Assembly: GCA_017311185.1 (NCBI GenBank)
Contig: JAESUZ010005169.1
Coordinates: forward strand, 1,614,501-1,678,500
Origin: Proteles cristata cristata
Lineage: Eukaryota > Chordata > Mammalia > Carnivora > Hyaenidae
Length of the DNA stretch: 64,000 bases
Direction: 5' to 3'
Below are positions 34,521-44,994 of the stretch, in pieces; position 1 is the stretch's first letter, and every line of letters starts with the position of its first letter. The notes beneath the pieces are model-generated. The model was not told where the DNA came from. It worked only from the letters and a program-made list of their open reading frames with translations, and made no database searches. Both the position numbers and the translations under genes were made by a program.

Positions 34521-35209
34521 GCCCATGATATTTGCTTCTTCTTCACCATTTAACTGCAGTGCTTTGTAACCAATGTTAGTTTAAGCAGAAGATTCATTAT
34601 ACAGCAATTTTGTTATTTGTTTATTTCTTCAGCTCCTCAATTTACCACAAGCCTCTGGTAAACAGAGCCCATGTCTCCAACCACCAGGAACTATACCTGA
34701 TATAGAATCTTTCTTACGCAAAAACCTGTTAAATAAATATGATGAGTAAAATTTCCAAACCAGGTAAGAACGATACGTACATTAGGCAAGCCACTTGAGA
34801 TAGGAAAGTAGTTCTGCACAATTAAATGATAGATTATCAAAATAGTCCAAAACATTTTGTTCCATAATGTGTTTTATTAGATAGGAACTGAAAATCCAAC
34901 CTAGTTTCACTGTTGCTACTATTGTTCTTTTTTATTTTGTTTGATGATTGGTCATTGGTGGTACATTTTGGCTTTAAGGGTGTTGGTAGCTACAGAAGAA
35001 ACAAAGAAGTAATTCAGCAAAGAATCTATTAACCCAATGTATAATGTGCTAATGATTTTAACTGCTGTTTTCACAAGTTTTAATAGGAATTTCAATTCAG
35101 ACTAATAATTGAATCCACTTTTTCTAAATACTAACTAAAGTTGAAATGTTAACAAAAAAAAGTTGTGAAATAAACTTATACACAATAAAAAATATAAAAC
35201 AGATCAGCA
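34521..35209. other. unique AT-rich sequence, no gene seen
   Basis: No recognised element. Confidence 0.5.
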
Positions 35210-35790
35210 TGTGAAACTAATTAAATATGGAGGCCATTAGACCAAGGTGACTCTAATGTCCTTGGGGCCTACATAGGCAAAACAAAATCTAAGCCTGTAC
35301 ATGCCTGAAGATTACAAAATCAAAACACTGAGGACAATCAATCACAAATAACAAACCAGGCTTTCAGATAAAGCCAATCAACAATTTCCTTACTCTCCTT
35401 CCACCTTTCTCTCTAAAAGTCTCCAAATGTCTTTCTCTGAGCTCCTGTCAATGGAGGGCCCTTAACCACTGCCAGTTTGGTGCTGCTTGGTAGATTTTTT
35501 TCAAATAAACTCTTCAAATTTGTGAGGCGCCTGGGTGGCTCAGTCGGTTAAGCATCGACTTTAGCTCAGGTCATGATCTCAGGATTCGTGGGTTCGAGCC
35601 CCACAACGGGCTCTGTGCTGACAGCTAGCTCAGAGCCTGGAGCCTGCTTCAGATTCTGTGTCTCCCTCTCTCTCTCTGACCCTCCCCTGCTCACGCTACC
35701 TCTCTCCCTTTCTCTCGCAGAAATAAATAAAACATTAAAAAATAAATAAAAACATAAACTTAAAATTTGTAACGTCTCAACTTATCTCAG
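35210..35790 (+). mobile_element. ERV LTR relic, split near its end by a SINE
   Basis: A block of different composition starts 'tgtgaaactaattaaatatg' and contains 'gaggccattagaccaaggtg', 'tctctctaaaagtctccaaa' and 'tttctctgagctcctg'. It then has 'caaataaactcttcaaattt' with an AATAAA signal at 35504-35509. This order is typical of class I ERV LTRs (R/U5 end). A SINE sits just after the signal, and LTR-like sequence resumes with 'aaaatttgtaacgtctca'. The right boundary is uncertain and no clean 4-bp duplication is visible. Confidence 0.5.
35526..35753 (+). repeat. CAN-SINE inserted in the LTR relic
   Basis: Head 'ggcgcctgggtggctcagtc', good B-box 'gggttcgagcccc', variant 'gctgacagctagctcagagc', CT block and tail 'gcagaaataaataaaacatt'. 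The flanks 'ataaactcttcaaatttgt' (35506-35522 region) and 'ataaacttaaaatttgt' (35755-35770) are a target duplication differing by a small indel. Confidence 0.93.
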
Positions 35791-36870
35791 CAATTCACAT
35801 TGAAAATTACATAAAATATCTTCTTATTAAGAAAAATCTTATTAAGATTTTCACATTTTATTTGGATTGTCTTAGCTATTTCCTTTTGTGTTGAGAAATT
35901 TTGAATCGTTTTTGAAATTTTTAAAAGGTTAAGCACTTTTAGATTTTATTCTGTTATTCTTAAAATAGCCTATTAGCCTAGATGTTATATTTCTAATGAT
36001 CAAGTTAATACTAAATTTAATTTAGCATTTAAATTTAAGTATTGGATTAAAATAAAGTGAAATTAATGTTGATGTACAGTAAATTAAAATTTTCCTTAAA
36101 TTTAAAAGTATTTGAACAATTGAATTTTAAATTATGTCAATATAAATTCGAACTTAAAATTTTACGTGAATTTAATTACATTAACTTTAAAATTCATTTT
36201 ACTGTACATTAAATGTTAAATTTAATTACTTTAAATTTCATAAGTGTTTGAAAGAAATAACCAGGAAAACTCTCACATGTTAGAAGTTACTAAATTTTGG
36301 ATGTTAGCAAAGACAGTTGGACTAATTTTATTTGGTGTTAGTTTACACTAAGCTCTAACATAAAACATTTCAAGCATTCAAAAGAGGAAATAAATACATT
36401 CAGAAATAATTACTATATCCCCCTACATGATTACAGCCACAAATTTGATATATGTTAAATACAAATGCAATTTTTCAAAGTATTGAACTGTTTGAAAATG
36501 ATAATTGTCATGGTAAATGGGATAGATTGACAAACAGAAAATGAATTAAAAGATTACCAGATACTATTGTAAGCTAAAAAATATGAAAAGAAGAAGCACA
36601 GAAAGTGCCAACATTTTTATTACTGAAGATAAAATATACTTTTTGACTCTATGTATTATTGAATATAACTAGGAAAATTTTGACAGATTCATTTTTAATC
36701 TGTTAAAAATTTGGTGAATGGTCATTTGGGAAATTAATCATTTTTTGGTGAATCTAATTTCAGCTAGTTGTTTTTAGTGAATTGACTCAGAGCCAAATAA
36801 TAAAAGCTTAGACAAAGGTTATGAAATTGTATTCTCATGGAAAGAAACAGAATTGTGAGATAGAAATGCC
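35791..36870. other. very AT-rich sequence with inverted-repeat character
   Basis: No gene. Between about 36000 and 36245 the sequence is made of 'aaattta', 'taaattt' and 'aattaa' words on both strands. It includes 'gatgtacagtaaa' (36071-36083) and its near inverse 'ttttactgtacat' at about 36197-36209. Confidence 0.55.
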
Positions 36871-36891
36871 AAAAAAAAAAAAAAAAAAAAA
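36871..36891. repeat. poly(A) run, about 21 bp
   Basis: Uninterrupted A tract next to a MIR-like segment. It could be a residual retroposon tail or simple slippage. Confidence 0.9.
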
Positions 36892-37000
36892 GGAGTTAGC
36901 ACCTATTAACAGGTTCCCAAGGTCTCCCAGCTAGAGTTCAAGCCAGAGCTAGAATTCAGGTCTACAGCTTTCTCTTCTGCTGTCTTTCACTTCTGTAGTC
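36892..37000 (+). mobile_element. MIR fragment
   Basis: 'caaggtctcccagctagagt' is followed by 'gccagagctagaattcaggt' and 'cttctgctgtctttcac'. These correspond to the 3' half of MIR, where a 'cacacagctagtaagtggca'-type motif is usual. Confidence 0.55.
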
Positions 37001-37079
37001 CTTGTTACAGGAACCAGAAAGCGGTTTAACAACAACAACCGCCAATGTCCCTTTTGCGTGACTAGAAGTGTCTCCAAAT

Positions 37080-37200
37080 AAAAACAGTGGTCATATCTGG
37101 ATGCAGGACAATAGATTATTTTTATTTCCCTCTTTGTGCTTTCTTGTATTCCATAATTATTTTTAATTTACATGCATTATTTTCACATTAAGAAAAATCA
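37080..37200 (+). mobile_element. LINE-1 3' UTR scrap
   Basis: 'aacagtggtcatatctggat', 'ttccctctttgtgctttctt' and 'ttacatgcattattttcaca' resemble the end of old LINE-1 3' UTRs. Short and diverged. Confidence 0.45.
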
Positions 37201-38676
37201 GTGCAATTTATTACTTTTAATATAGAAAAGTACTAGGAATAATACCCTGTAGCAACACATACTTACTTCATTGATTTGTAGAAATCTACATTATAGGAAT
37301 TAACTTATTTGCCTGACGGGAATGTGCATTTTTGTCCATTTGTATACACTGTCATTCCAATGAAATTTTAAGTAGCAGATTGTTACCGTTATGTTGTGTT
37401 TAAGTATTACCCAAATAAGATATATTAGTAAGAATAGGCTATGTTTATACTGATGCAATAAATAACCCCAAATCTTCAGGACTCTGTATATCTCTTTCAC
37501 ATAGATATGGTGTGTATGTGCACGTGTGCGTGTGCCTGTGTATGTGTGTGTTTTCTCTCTCAGGGCAGGGATGGCTCTACTCCATGGTACCCACTTTTGC
37601 TCATTTTTCGTAACCCGGGACAATCCGCGAGGCTCAGGTCACAGCAAGAAAAATGAGAAGTAAAGCCTTTTCAGGTTTAGGAAAGAATGGTGGGCTTCTG
37701 GGAAACAATAGTAATCAAAGGAGATGGTAGTTTTCTATCCTTTCCTACCCTGGCCTCACCCCCCAGGTTATACGAGAATTCCAAAGTTGGATGCCATCTT
37801 GGAAAATTGCTCGTCTGTACTTTGAATCTTGTAACCCTGGTTTCCCCCTCAAATTAAAAAAAAAAAAAAGGACCTTCCTTTGATTCCTTTGACACCTATC
37901 AAACACGGAGGATTAGAGGAGGACAAATGAGAGATAATGTATGTAAAGCACTTTGACTAGCTCAGCAGGAAGAAGCCATCTACATTCAAGGCACTTTAAA
38001 AAAATATGCTAATGAAACAAAAGCCCTAGAAAGTTAGAGCCAAAGAGAAAAGGTACAATTGTCACACACCCCCTGCTGGCCCCCATCAATTTCCCAAGGA
38101 CCAAAAGGAACAAAACTTTTTAACGTTCAATGTTGCTATCTCATGGGAATCCGTTTCCAGAGTTTGGATCCCAGGGCTTCAGCACCTACGGTCCATCCCA
38201 CCAGATCCGTAGTATCACAGTGACTGACTCTACCTCTGACACCATTAGGACACTGACAAAGATGTCGTCTGCCTTGGGGACTTTAAAAGTCCTCATGATT
38301 AGCATTCCCTGTGTGTAATCAGTGTCCACTCTGCTGTTGACTGAGTAGATTTCCATATGAAATGCACCATACAAATAGGGGAAGTCTCTCCTTGTGTTTA
38401 AGGAAAAAGCTGTTGGAGAATAAATGAGCCTCTAATCTGAAAAGGTGAGATTGTGACTATGGAGTGGAGATACAAATCTGGCAGTTTGTGACAGTGTGAA
38501 TAAATCTCTTCACGGAGAATTTCCGTAAGAGAGGAGGAAAACAACAACAAACCCTACACAAAGGTGGGACTGCACGTTTCACCCAAAGGCTCCTGTGACC
38601 TTAGGAAGAGCTCTTTCACTTGTATTATTGTCTCTCTTGTTATTTTCTTAGAAGAAATGACATTTGACTTTGTTTT
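37201..38676. other. unique sequence with an impure (TG)n
   Basis: An impure TG/CG run lies at about 37510-37551 and an A14 run at about 37856-37869. Sequence near 37915-37990 ('gtatgtaaagcactttgact') may be a MIR scrap. Overlapping frames at 38130-38318 and 38186-38374 show no recognised domain. Confidence 0.45.
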
Positions 38677-38688
38677 AGAAAATTATAT

Positions 38689-38934
38689 TGGGTGACTGGG
38701 TAGGTAGCTCCGTCGGTTAAGTGTCCAACTCTTAATTTTGGCTCTGGTCATGATTTCCCAGTTCATGGAGTCCATCTCTGCATCAGGCTCCATGCTGACA
38801 GGGAGGAGCCTGCTTGGGATTCTCTCTTCCTCCCTCTCTCTCTCTTTCTCTCTCTCTCTCTCTGACCCTCCCCAGCTGGCTCTCTCAGTGTCTCTCTTTC
38901 AAAATAAATAAACTAACTTTAAAAACATTTTAAG
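38689..38934 (+). repeat. CAN-SINE with 12-bp target duplication
   Basis: Head 'gggtgactgggtaggtagct' is mutated. Then come 'gtcggttaagtgtccaactc', a diverged B-box 'gttcatggagtcc' and a long CT tract. The tail is 'caaaataaataaactaactt'. The perfect duplication 'agaaaattatat' lies at 38677-38688 and 38935-38946. Confidence 0.93.
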
Positions 38935-39291
38935 AGAAAATTATATAACTTATTTAGGATTCATTTTTAAAATTTGTATTTGAAAGAATTCTACATTAAT
39001 GTCCTTCAGTGATCTAACATCCTACATTCATATGATCACAAGAAAAATACAACCAATATTCCAAAATCAAACAAATGTTTTGGTTGCTTTTGTAGGGGTT
39101 TGCCACAATTAGAGGGCAGATTTATGCTTCAGAATAGGCTTCCTTTCTTGAATATGATGACACAATGCCTTCCTAAATTACATGGTCATGTTTAGGAATT
39201 TTATAATAGTACCACGAAACTGTCTTCCTGTTATTGTGACTCTCTGAGACAACAAAGTTTCTCTAACAAGTAGATTCTCTTATTTTCCTTT

Positions 39292-39491
39292 TTGTTGTTG
39301 TTGTTTGTTTGTTTATTTAGAGAACACAAGCAGGAGGGGGACACAGAGAAAGGGAGATAGAGAATCCCAGTCAGGCTCCATGCTATCATCACAGAGCCTG
39401 ATGCAGGGCTTGAACTCAAGAACCCTGAGGTCATGACCTGAGCTGAAACCAAAAGTTGGAGGCTTAACCAACTGAGCCACCCAGGCGCCCC
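39292..39491 (-). repeat. CAN-SINE, reverse
   Basis: Tail complement is a (GTT)n/(GTTT)n run from 39292. Then come 'agagaacacaagcaggaggg', 'caggctccatgctatcatca' and head complement 'gagccacccaggcgcccc'. The 'gttt' repeat tail is unusual for this family. Flanks 'aacaagtagattct' and 'aactaacagatcgattct' may be a diverged target duplication. Confidence 0.92.
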
Positions 39492-39640
39492 AACTAACAG
39501 ATCGATTCTTGGGACTGATGAACTTGTATCTACCTGTCAGGCTAAACATCGGCATGACGTGGGGAGGGGCGTCTCCAACCATGCTGCAAAACACAACAAA
39601 AACTTTCTGAACAATGCTTATATGAAAATGAAAGAAAGCA

Positions 39641-39844
39641 GGTGCACCTGGGTGCTCAGTCAGTTGAGCAATTTGATTTCAGCTCAGGTCATGATCCCAG
39701 AGATCTTGGGATCGAGTCCCATATCCCGCTCCATGCTGAGTGTCGAGCCTGCTTGAGATTCTCTCTTTCTCTCTGCCCCTCATCTGGCTCATATGTGCTC
39801 CTGTGAGCACACCCTCACTCTCTCTCCCCAAAATAAAAACAAAT
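39641..39844 (+). repeat. CAN-SINE, older type, with target duplication
   Basis: Head 'ggtgcacctgggtgctcagt', 'ggatcgagtcccatatc' as B-box region and 'gctgagtgtcgagcctgctt'. The tail is 'ccccaaaataaaaacaaat'. The middle differs from the common copies and resembles older CAN-SINE forms. 'aaagaaagca' occurs at 39631-39640 and 39845-39854. It is about 150 bp from the SINE at 39292 in the opposite orientation. Confidence 0.9.
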
Positions 39845-39854
39845 AAAGAAAGCA

Positions 39855-40295
39855 AAACAAGATGGATCTCTTCTCTCTCATAGCTTCTTCCTCCTTCATA
39901 ACTGTTTCCTTGGTCCTAGTCCAGGGAGTAGGAAATGTGTTACTAAGAGAGACCAGAGAAACCAGATTGGTCATTTGATATCCTGCCATATAGTCTTCTG
40001 ACTTCTGTATTACATGATAATCACTCAGTGTGAATAGTGGCATTTCTCCCATGTGTCAAGATCAATCAGATGACTGTCATGATTCTGTTTAGTAGAAAAA
40101 GCAGTGTGGCATTCAGAAAAATCATGGATAATATTATCTAGACTCCATCAACCCAGTGAAGAGCCCAAATTACCCCTGACTGTGATTGAAGCTACCTTTG
40201 ACAGGTAACATTGAATTCTAAGAATTGATTAGTTGATGAAGATAAAAGCATTCTCTCCCTCACTGCCTCATATACATCCTCACAAACATATACAC
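39855..40295. other. unique sequence, no gene seen
   Basis: No recognised repeat. The frame at 39789-40052 overlaps the SINE end. Confidence 0.45.
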
Positions 40296-40761
40296 CACTG
40301 TCCCCTGTTTTCTGTGGGAGTTACTTTCCAAGATCTCCAGTGAATTTATAAAACCACAGATAGTACTAGGCCCTAGATATACTGCTTTTGTTCCTATACA
40401 TAATTACCTATAACAAAGTTTAAATTAGAAATTAGGCACTGTAAGAGATTAACAATACAATAATAAAATAAACCAATTATGAAATGCACTTTAATAAAAA
40501 GTTAAGTGAGTATGGACTCTGTTTCTCACTTTCTCTTCCTCAAAATATATTATTGTACTGTGCTGACCCTTCTTTTCCCTGTGATGATGTGAGATGATTG
40601 GAGTAAACTGGGGTGAATCATGTAGGCATTGTGACATAGTACCAGGAGTCTAATATTGACCTTCTCCTATTATGTCAAGAGGATCATCTGTGTCTGGAAC
40701 ACAGTTGACCTTGAGCAACTGAAACTGTGGGAATTGAAATACAGATAGGGCAGGACTATTG
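40296..40761 (+). mobile_element. Tigger-like (TcMar) non-autonomous DNA transposon
   Basis: The left end 'cactgtcccctgttttctgt' and the reverse complement of the right end, 'caatagtcctgccctatctg', are degenerate inverted termini of the Tigger/MER2 type. Inside, 'aaaccacagatagtactagg', 'aattaggcactgtaagagat', 'tgatgatgtgagatgattg' and 'ggatcatctgtgtctgg' follow the order of this family. It is too short to encode a transposase. No flanking TA pair is visible on the right, so the ends are approximate. Confidence 0.7.
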
Positions 40762-41152
40762 CATCACTTTTTATTTACCCCCATTGATGGTTTTTCTTTT
40801 ACTCAGTCACAATTAACTTTTCTTTTTCACTTACTCTTTAAAGAGGGAGGGGCAAGATGTTACTCCCTAACTTGTTAACTCTAGAAGTTAGCTGATTATT
40901 TGATTGTTAGTGAAAAATAAAGCTTCTAGTCTTTAAATAAATTAATAAATAAATAAATGGAAATAAAGTTTCTAGTCTTTTCCAAAGCCTCAGATCTATA
41001 GAAAAGTGGATCCCAGGGCATCAGAATGCTGGCCTCTCTTGTTACAGACTAATTCTGCTCATATTCTCTTTCATTTTCCCTAGGAAGGACAGGATTGCCC
41101 AAATGGGTGGAAAGAAGGGACTACATGATGATAAAAAACAAAATATTCAAAG
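40762..41152. other. unique sequence with AATA-type simple repeat
   Basis: 'aaataaattaataaataaat' lies at about 40935-40958, and 'aaagcttctagtcttt' and 'aaagtttctagtctt' flank it as a short duplication. Nothing else is recognised. Confidence 0.5.
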
Positions 41153-41161
41153 TCAACCCCC

Positions 41162-41378
41162 GGGGTTCCTGGGTGGCTCAGTTCATTAAGCTTCTGACTT
41201 CAGCTCAGGTTGTGATATCGCGGTTCGTGAGTGAGAGTCCAGCATCAGTCTCTGTGCTGTCATCTCAGAGCCTGGAGCCTGCTTTAGATTCCGTGTCTCT
41301 CTCTCTCTCTGGCCTTCCCCTGCTCATACTCAATCTCTCTCTTTCTCAAAAATGAATAAAACATTAAAAAAAAAAAAA
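41162..41378 (+). repeat. CAN-SINE with target duplication
   Basis: Head 'ggggttcctgggtggctcag', mutated B-box 'cgtgagtgagagtcc', CT block and tail 'caaaaatgaataaaacatt' plus A12. Target duplication 'tcaacccc' lies at 41153-41160 and 41380-41387. The plus frame at 41095-41355 is SINE-derived. Confidence 0.94.
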
Positions 41379-41387
41379 CTCAACCCC

Positions 41388-42603
41388 ATACAACATACTG
41401 TAGAAAACTAAATTGCAAACCTTGAAATAAGCAGATCCCCATCTTTCCTTCTTCAGGATAAAATACTTAGGTTTGCTTACAGCCCCCTGTTTTTTCTAAC
41501 ACTTTTCCTAAAATAAAATATTATTCTTATTCTCTCTAAATATCACATATTTCAGTCTTTGTTTTAATTGAATAGATTGAATGTAATTTTGCTTTAAAAA
41601 TTCTATTTTTCCACTTGAAAAATATTAAAGATCTCCCTAGAATGTGGCTAATCAAAGAGTGGGGGCTGCTATTGCAGAACAGGTAACCACTCTGGATATT
41701 TAATCGGAAAAATAGTTTGTTTTTATGTAGGTGTCAAGCAAGCTACCTTTATTTTTATTTACAAATACCTTTGTTTTTAGTTACTTTGTTTTCAGAAAGT
41801 GTTTTCAAAATTACAACTAGTTTAGGCTCTAGAAAACTCTGGCTCACTCACTTGATACACTGTTCCATTGGCAGCTTGCTGTTTCATATTTTCATATTTA
41901 AGCAGCAATGTTTTCTCAGAATGACATGCCCTGCAATCTTCAATAGGACCAAAGTGCATGGACTGTATAGTCGTGAAAGCACTGCCTTCTTCAGACACAA
42001 GTGTGGAAAATGAAATGGAGTAAAAGCTAACAGTGACCTGATACCTGTCTCTGGAAGTAAGACAGATCCTTCCCCCTTGATCTGTCAGTAAAATAGTAAA
42101 TGGACAAGTTTTTTACCCATATCTTCCTCTTATGCTTGAAGTTTCTGTAGAGCTGGTAACTGATACAAGCCTAGGCAATGACTGAGACCACTTGGATGTG
42201 CAATTGGGAGCAGTTAACTTCTCCTTCTCAGAAATTGAATCTTTAAATATTCCCTTAGTTTTAGCTTTTTTCTCTCCATGTTTTTTTTTTTTTAAAGGCA
42301 CAGATGGTAGTAGAATGCGTTTTAAGATAGTAACACTTTAGAACAAAATGTTTTGTAGAATGACAGGAAATCCACGAAATTTAGAACTTGAAGGAACTTC
42401 AGAAATTGTGCTAGCACGTCAATTTTAGGATGGGTTTCTGCAGAGCTCAGGGAGCTCAGCTAGGAGAGGGAAGGATGCTGGGTGCCGTGGGCTCCTCATC
42501 CTGCCTCAACCTACACATCTCCACTTCTCTCTGTATAACACTTGGGGATGTGTTAAAGGTAATTACTTTGAAAAGAAAAATAATACACCACTAAAAGTAT
42601 AAG

Positions 42604-42604
<1 letters not shown>
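41388..42604. other. unique sequence, no gene seen
   Basis: The plus frame at 41717-42013 (98 codons) and minus frame at 42113-42301 lack recognised domains. A T12 run lies at about 42281-42293. Confidence 0.45.

Positions 42605-42640
<36 letters not shown>
42605..42640. repeat. (TG)18 microsatellite
   Basis: Pure TG run, 36 bp, next to a MIR-like segment. Confidence 0.97.
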
Positions 42641-42643
<3 letters not shown>

Positions 42644-42644
42644 A

Positions 42645-42815
42645 TGCTCTTAAACCAGTGATTTAACCCATCTGTTCACTTAAAAGTTGAAGAAACGAAG
42701 TCCCAATATTGTCTAAATAAGCATGTAAAAGCCAAGACTAGAAATCTCCCCTCCTGATTCCTAATTTTTGTTTGTTTTCCCATATGACACTGCCTTTGTC
42801 GCTTGGCACTAAGCC
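42645..42815 (+). mobile_element. MIR-like fragment
   Basis: 'gttgaagaaacgaagtccca' followed by 'aagccaagactagaaatctc' and 'cctgattcctaatttttg' fits the central and 3' portions of MIR (a 'gaggaaactgaggccca'-like motif, then 'ctcctgactcctaat'). Diverged. Confidence 0.5.
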
Positions 42816-43092
42816 AGGAAAGACTGGGCTGGTGGGGTAAGCAGTTCTAAGATGAGGAGGAGGGGTAAAAATGGAATGCTAATGGGAGGGAATGAGGATC
42901 CTAATACTTCCTGTTAAGTGTGTGGCAGAATGACCATTTGACCAAGAGATACTTGCTTCACCCAGGTGACCAGTGGCCATAGAAGAAATGAATTACTGTC
43001 CTATGGTGAGAAACAGAGCACATGGGGAAGGTTTCTTCTCAGTCAGTGTTGTTGCAAGAGAGCAAATGTGGACCCGTGGCAAGGTGATGAAT
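42816..43092. other. unique sequence, no gene seen
   Basis: No recognised repeat. The frame at 42973-43203 runs into the next SINE. Confidence 0.4.
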
Positions 43093-43106
43093 AAACGTGA
43101 GGATTC

Positions 43107-43329
43107 TTTTTTTTTTTTTTTAATGTTTTATTTATTTGTAGGAGAGAGAGAGAGACAGCGTGAGCAGGGGAGGGTCAGAGAGAGAGGGAGATACAGACTC
43201 TGAAAGAGGCTCCAGGCTCTGAGCCGGCAGTCAGCACAGAGCCCGACGCGGGGCTTGAACCCACGAACCGCGAGATCATGACCTGAGCAAAAGTCGGACG
43301 CTTAACCGACTAAGCCACCCAGGTGCCCC
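43107..43329 (-). repeat. CAN-SINE, reverse, very well preserved
   Basis: T-run, 'tttatttatttgtaggagag', 'gagccggcagtcagcacaga', 'cgacgcggggcttgaaccc' and head complement 'gccacccaggtgcccc'. The A-box and B-box complements are almost intact. Flanks 'aaacgtgaggatt' (43093-43105) and 'aaacgtgaagatc' (43330-43342) are the target duplication with a few changes. It belongs to the same subgroup as 3139, 17497 and 47540. Confidence 0.95.
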
Positions 43330-43342
43330 AAAACGTGAAGAT

Positions 43343-44788
43343 CTTAATCTTCGGCCAGATTCTACCTTACCATGATCTTTCCCTTCTTCCTCTGTATTAT
43401 AAACACTTTCCATTTATATCAGTTTCTTTAACACATGTATATATTATATTTTGGGTCCTACATTTCCCTATTCAAATTTAGTCCCTTGATGACCCATTTC
43501 CTGAAGGATGGGCAAATCATTGCCTCCTGTCTTGGGGCACTTCTCACAGTTCTTGTCACTGTATGGTGCTCAAAGAATGAGTGAAGATATTCTACAGAAT
43601 TAATTTCAGTGTTAATAAAATTAAAGGTGGACCATTTAAACAAACAATTATGTTTCAGTTGTGATGAAAAAGGAATGCAGAAGTCTTGTGGAGAGTTTGG
43701 CTTAATGGCCTTTTTGACAAAGCCAGTTAGATCTCGGAGGAAGTGGAGTTCAGCCACCTTCACTGTGCAGGGAAGGGAGCCATGTCCCTCACTTTCATAG
43801 CAGGCAGCTCCTTGTTTGCTCTCCCTGCTCTGGTGAATGCTTCGGTTTGCAGCAGGCCCTATAACATTACCATGCATAACAATCTGTCACTATTATTCAT
43901 GGCTTTTCTCCAGTCTCCATACTTTTGACATTGCCATTAAAGAGATTCAGTGTGCTTAGTAGCTCTTTAAAAAATAAATAATTGAAAGCTAAATTATATT
44001 AAACCGGGCCAATGCTGACCCCTTCACCTCAGTCCATTGCTATCTCCTTAAATGTATTCCTTCTTAAATCATATTGTAATTTGAAGATGCTGAAGTCTAA
44101 GTTTTTTGACTCAAATGCAGTTTCTTCTGATGCATAATTCATTTTCACTTTGTTACTGGTGCTGCACACGCAATCGCTTTTTTGGCAGCTAAATGCAGAA
44201 TGAAATCAACAACTCTGTAAAGGGTGAGGAATCGGAGTGGACATCTTGGCGGAAGAAATATTAAGCATGTCACAATGTTTTGTACTCTGTCTGGTGAAAT
44301 GGAGACAAAAACCTCCAACAACCCTCAAGTTAATGCGAGACAATGGCACTTTACGGCTGGAAATTATCTACCACTGATGTCATGCTGATGTTGCATTTAA
44401 TTATTCTACACATCACAGAAGATGATGACTTTTGAATGTTTTGAAACCTCACAATTATTTGATGAGCATCTTCTTGGAGTTTGGCTGTTGTTAAGAAAGA
44501 AAATGCTCCCTGGTTTGCCTGTCATTCTTCTTTTCCCTAAGGACTAAAGATTCCCAAGAAAATACATCCCTTAAAACATGGGAAAACCAGCCTGGAATGT
44601 CTTGGAGTGATGAGATTGTCAACATAGACAGGGATTTGAATGTCTGGGAAATTAGGTAAATTTAGACCTGCAGCAAAGACACCTAAAATTGTTAGCTTTA
44701 AAGGATGAAGCAAAGTGACCTAATATACAAACTCAGAGAAATGCCATTTTATCAGACCTTTAAAAAATACATGTTGTACTGTTTCCTC
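43343..44788. other. repeat-free unique sequence
   Basis: About 1.4 kb without any repeat I can recognise. The 139-codon minus frame at 43458-43877 has no known domain, and two plus frames overlap it. The stretch 43950-44600 is of balanced composition with ATTA/TAAT words and few simple runs, as conserved non-coding DNA often is. Confidence 0.4.
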
Positions 44789-44802
44789 AAAACAGTTGTG
44801 TA

Positions 44803-44994
44803 GGGCTCCTGGGTGGCTCCGTTGGTTCAGCGTCTGGCTTTGGCTCAGGTCATGATCTCATGGTTTGTGAGTTTAAGCCCTGCAACAGGCTCTCTGCTGT
44901 CAGCACAGAGCCTGTTTTGGATCCTCTGTCCCCCTCTGTCTCTGTCCCTTCCCCATGCACGTACTCTCTCTCTCTCAAAAATAAATTTTAAAAA
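44803..44994 (+). repeat. CAN-SINE
   Basis: Head 'agggctcctgggtggctccg', diverged B-box 'gtgagtttaagccct', 'gtcagcacagagcctg', CT block and tail 'caaaaataaattttaaaa'. Flanks 'aaaacagttgtg' (44789-44800) and 'aaaacacaattgtg' (from about 44998) are a likely diverged target duplication. Frames on both strands here are SINE-derived. Confidence 0.92.

Noticed and set aside
43458..43877. 139-codon minus-strand frame in repeat-free DNA
   Set aside because: No domain, signal peptide or known family. Two plus-strand frames overlap it. No splice or promoter context. Length alone is within chance for this window.
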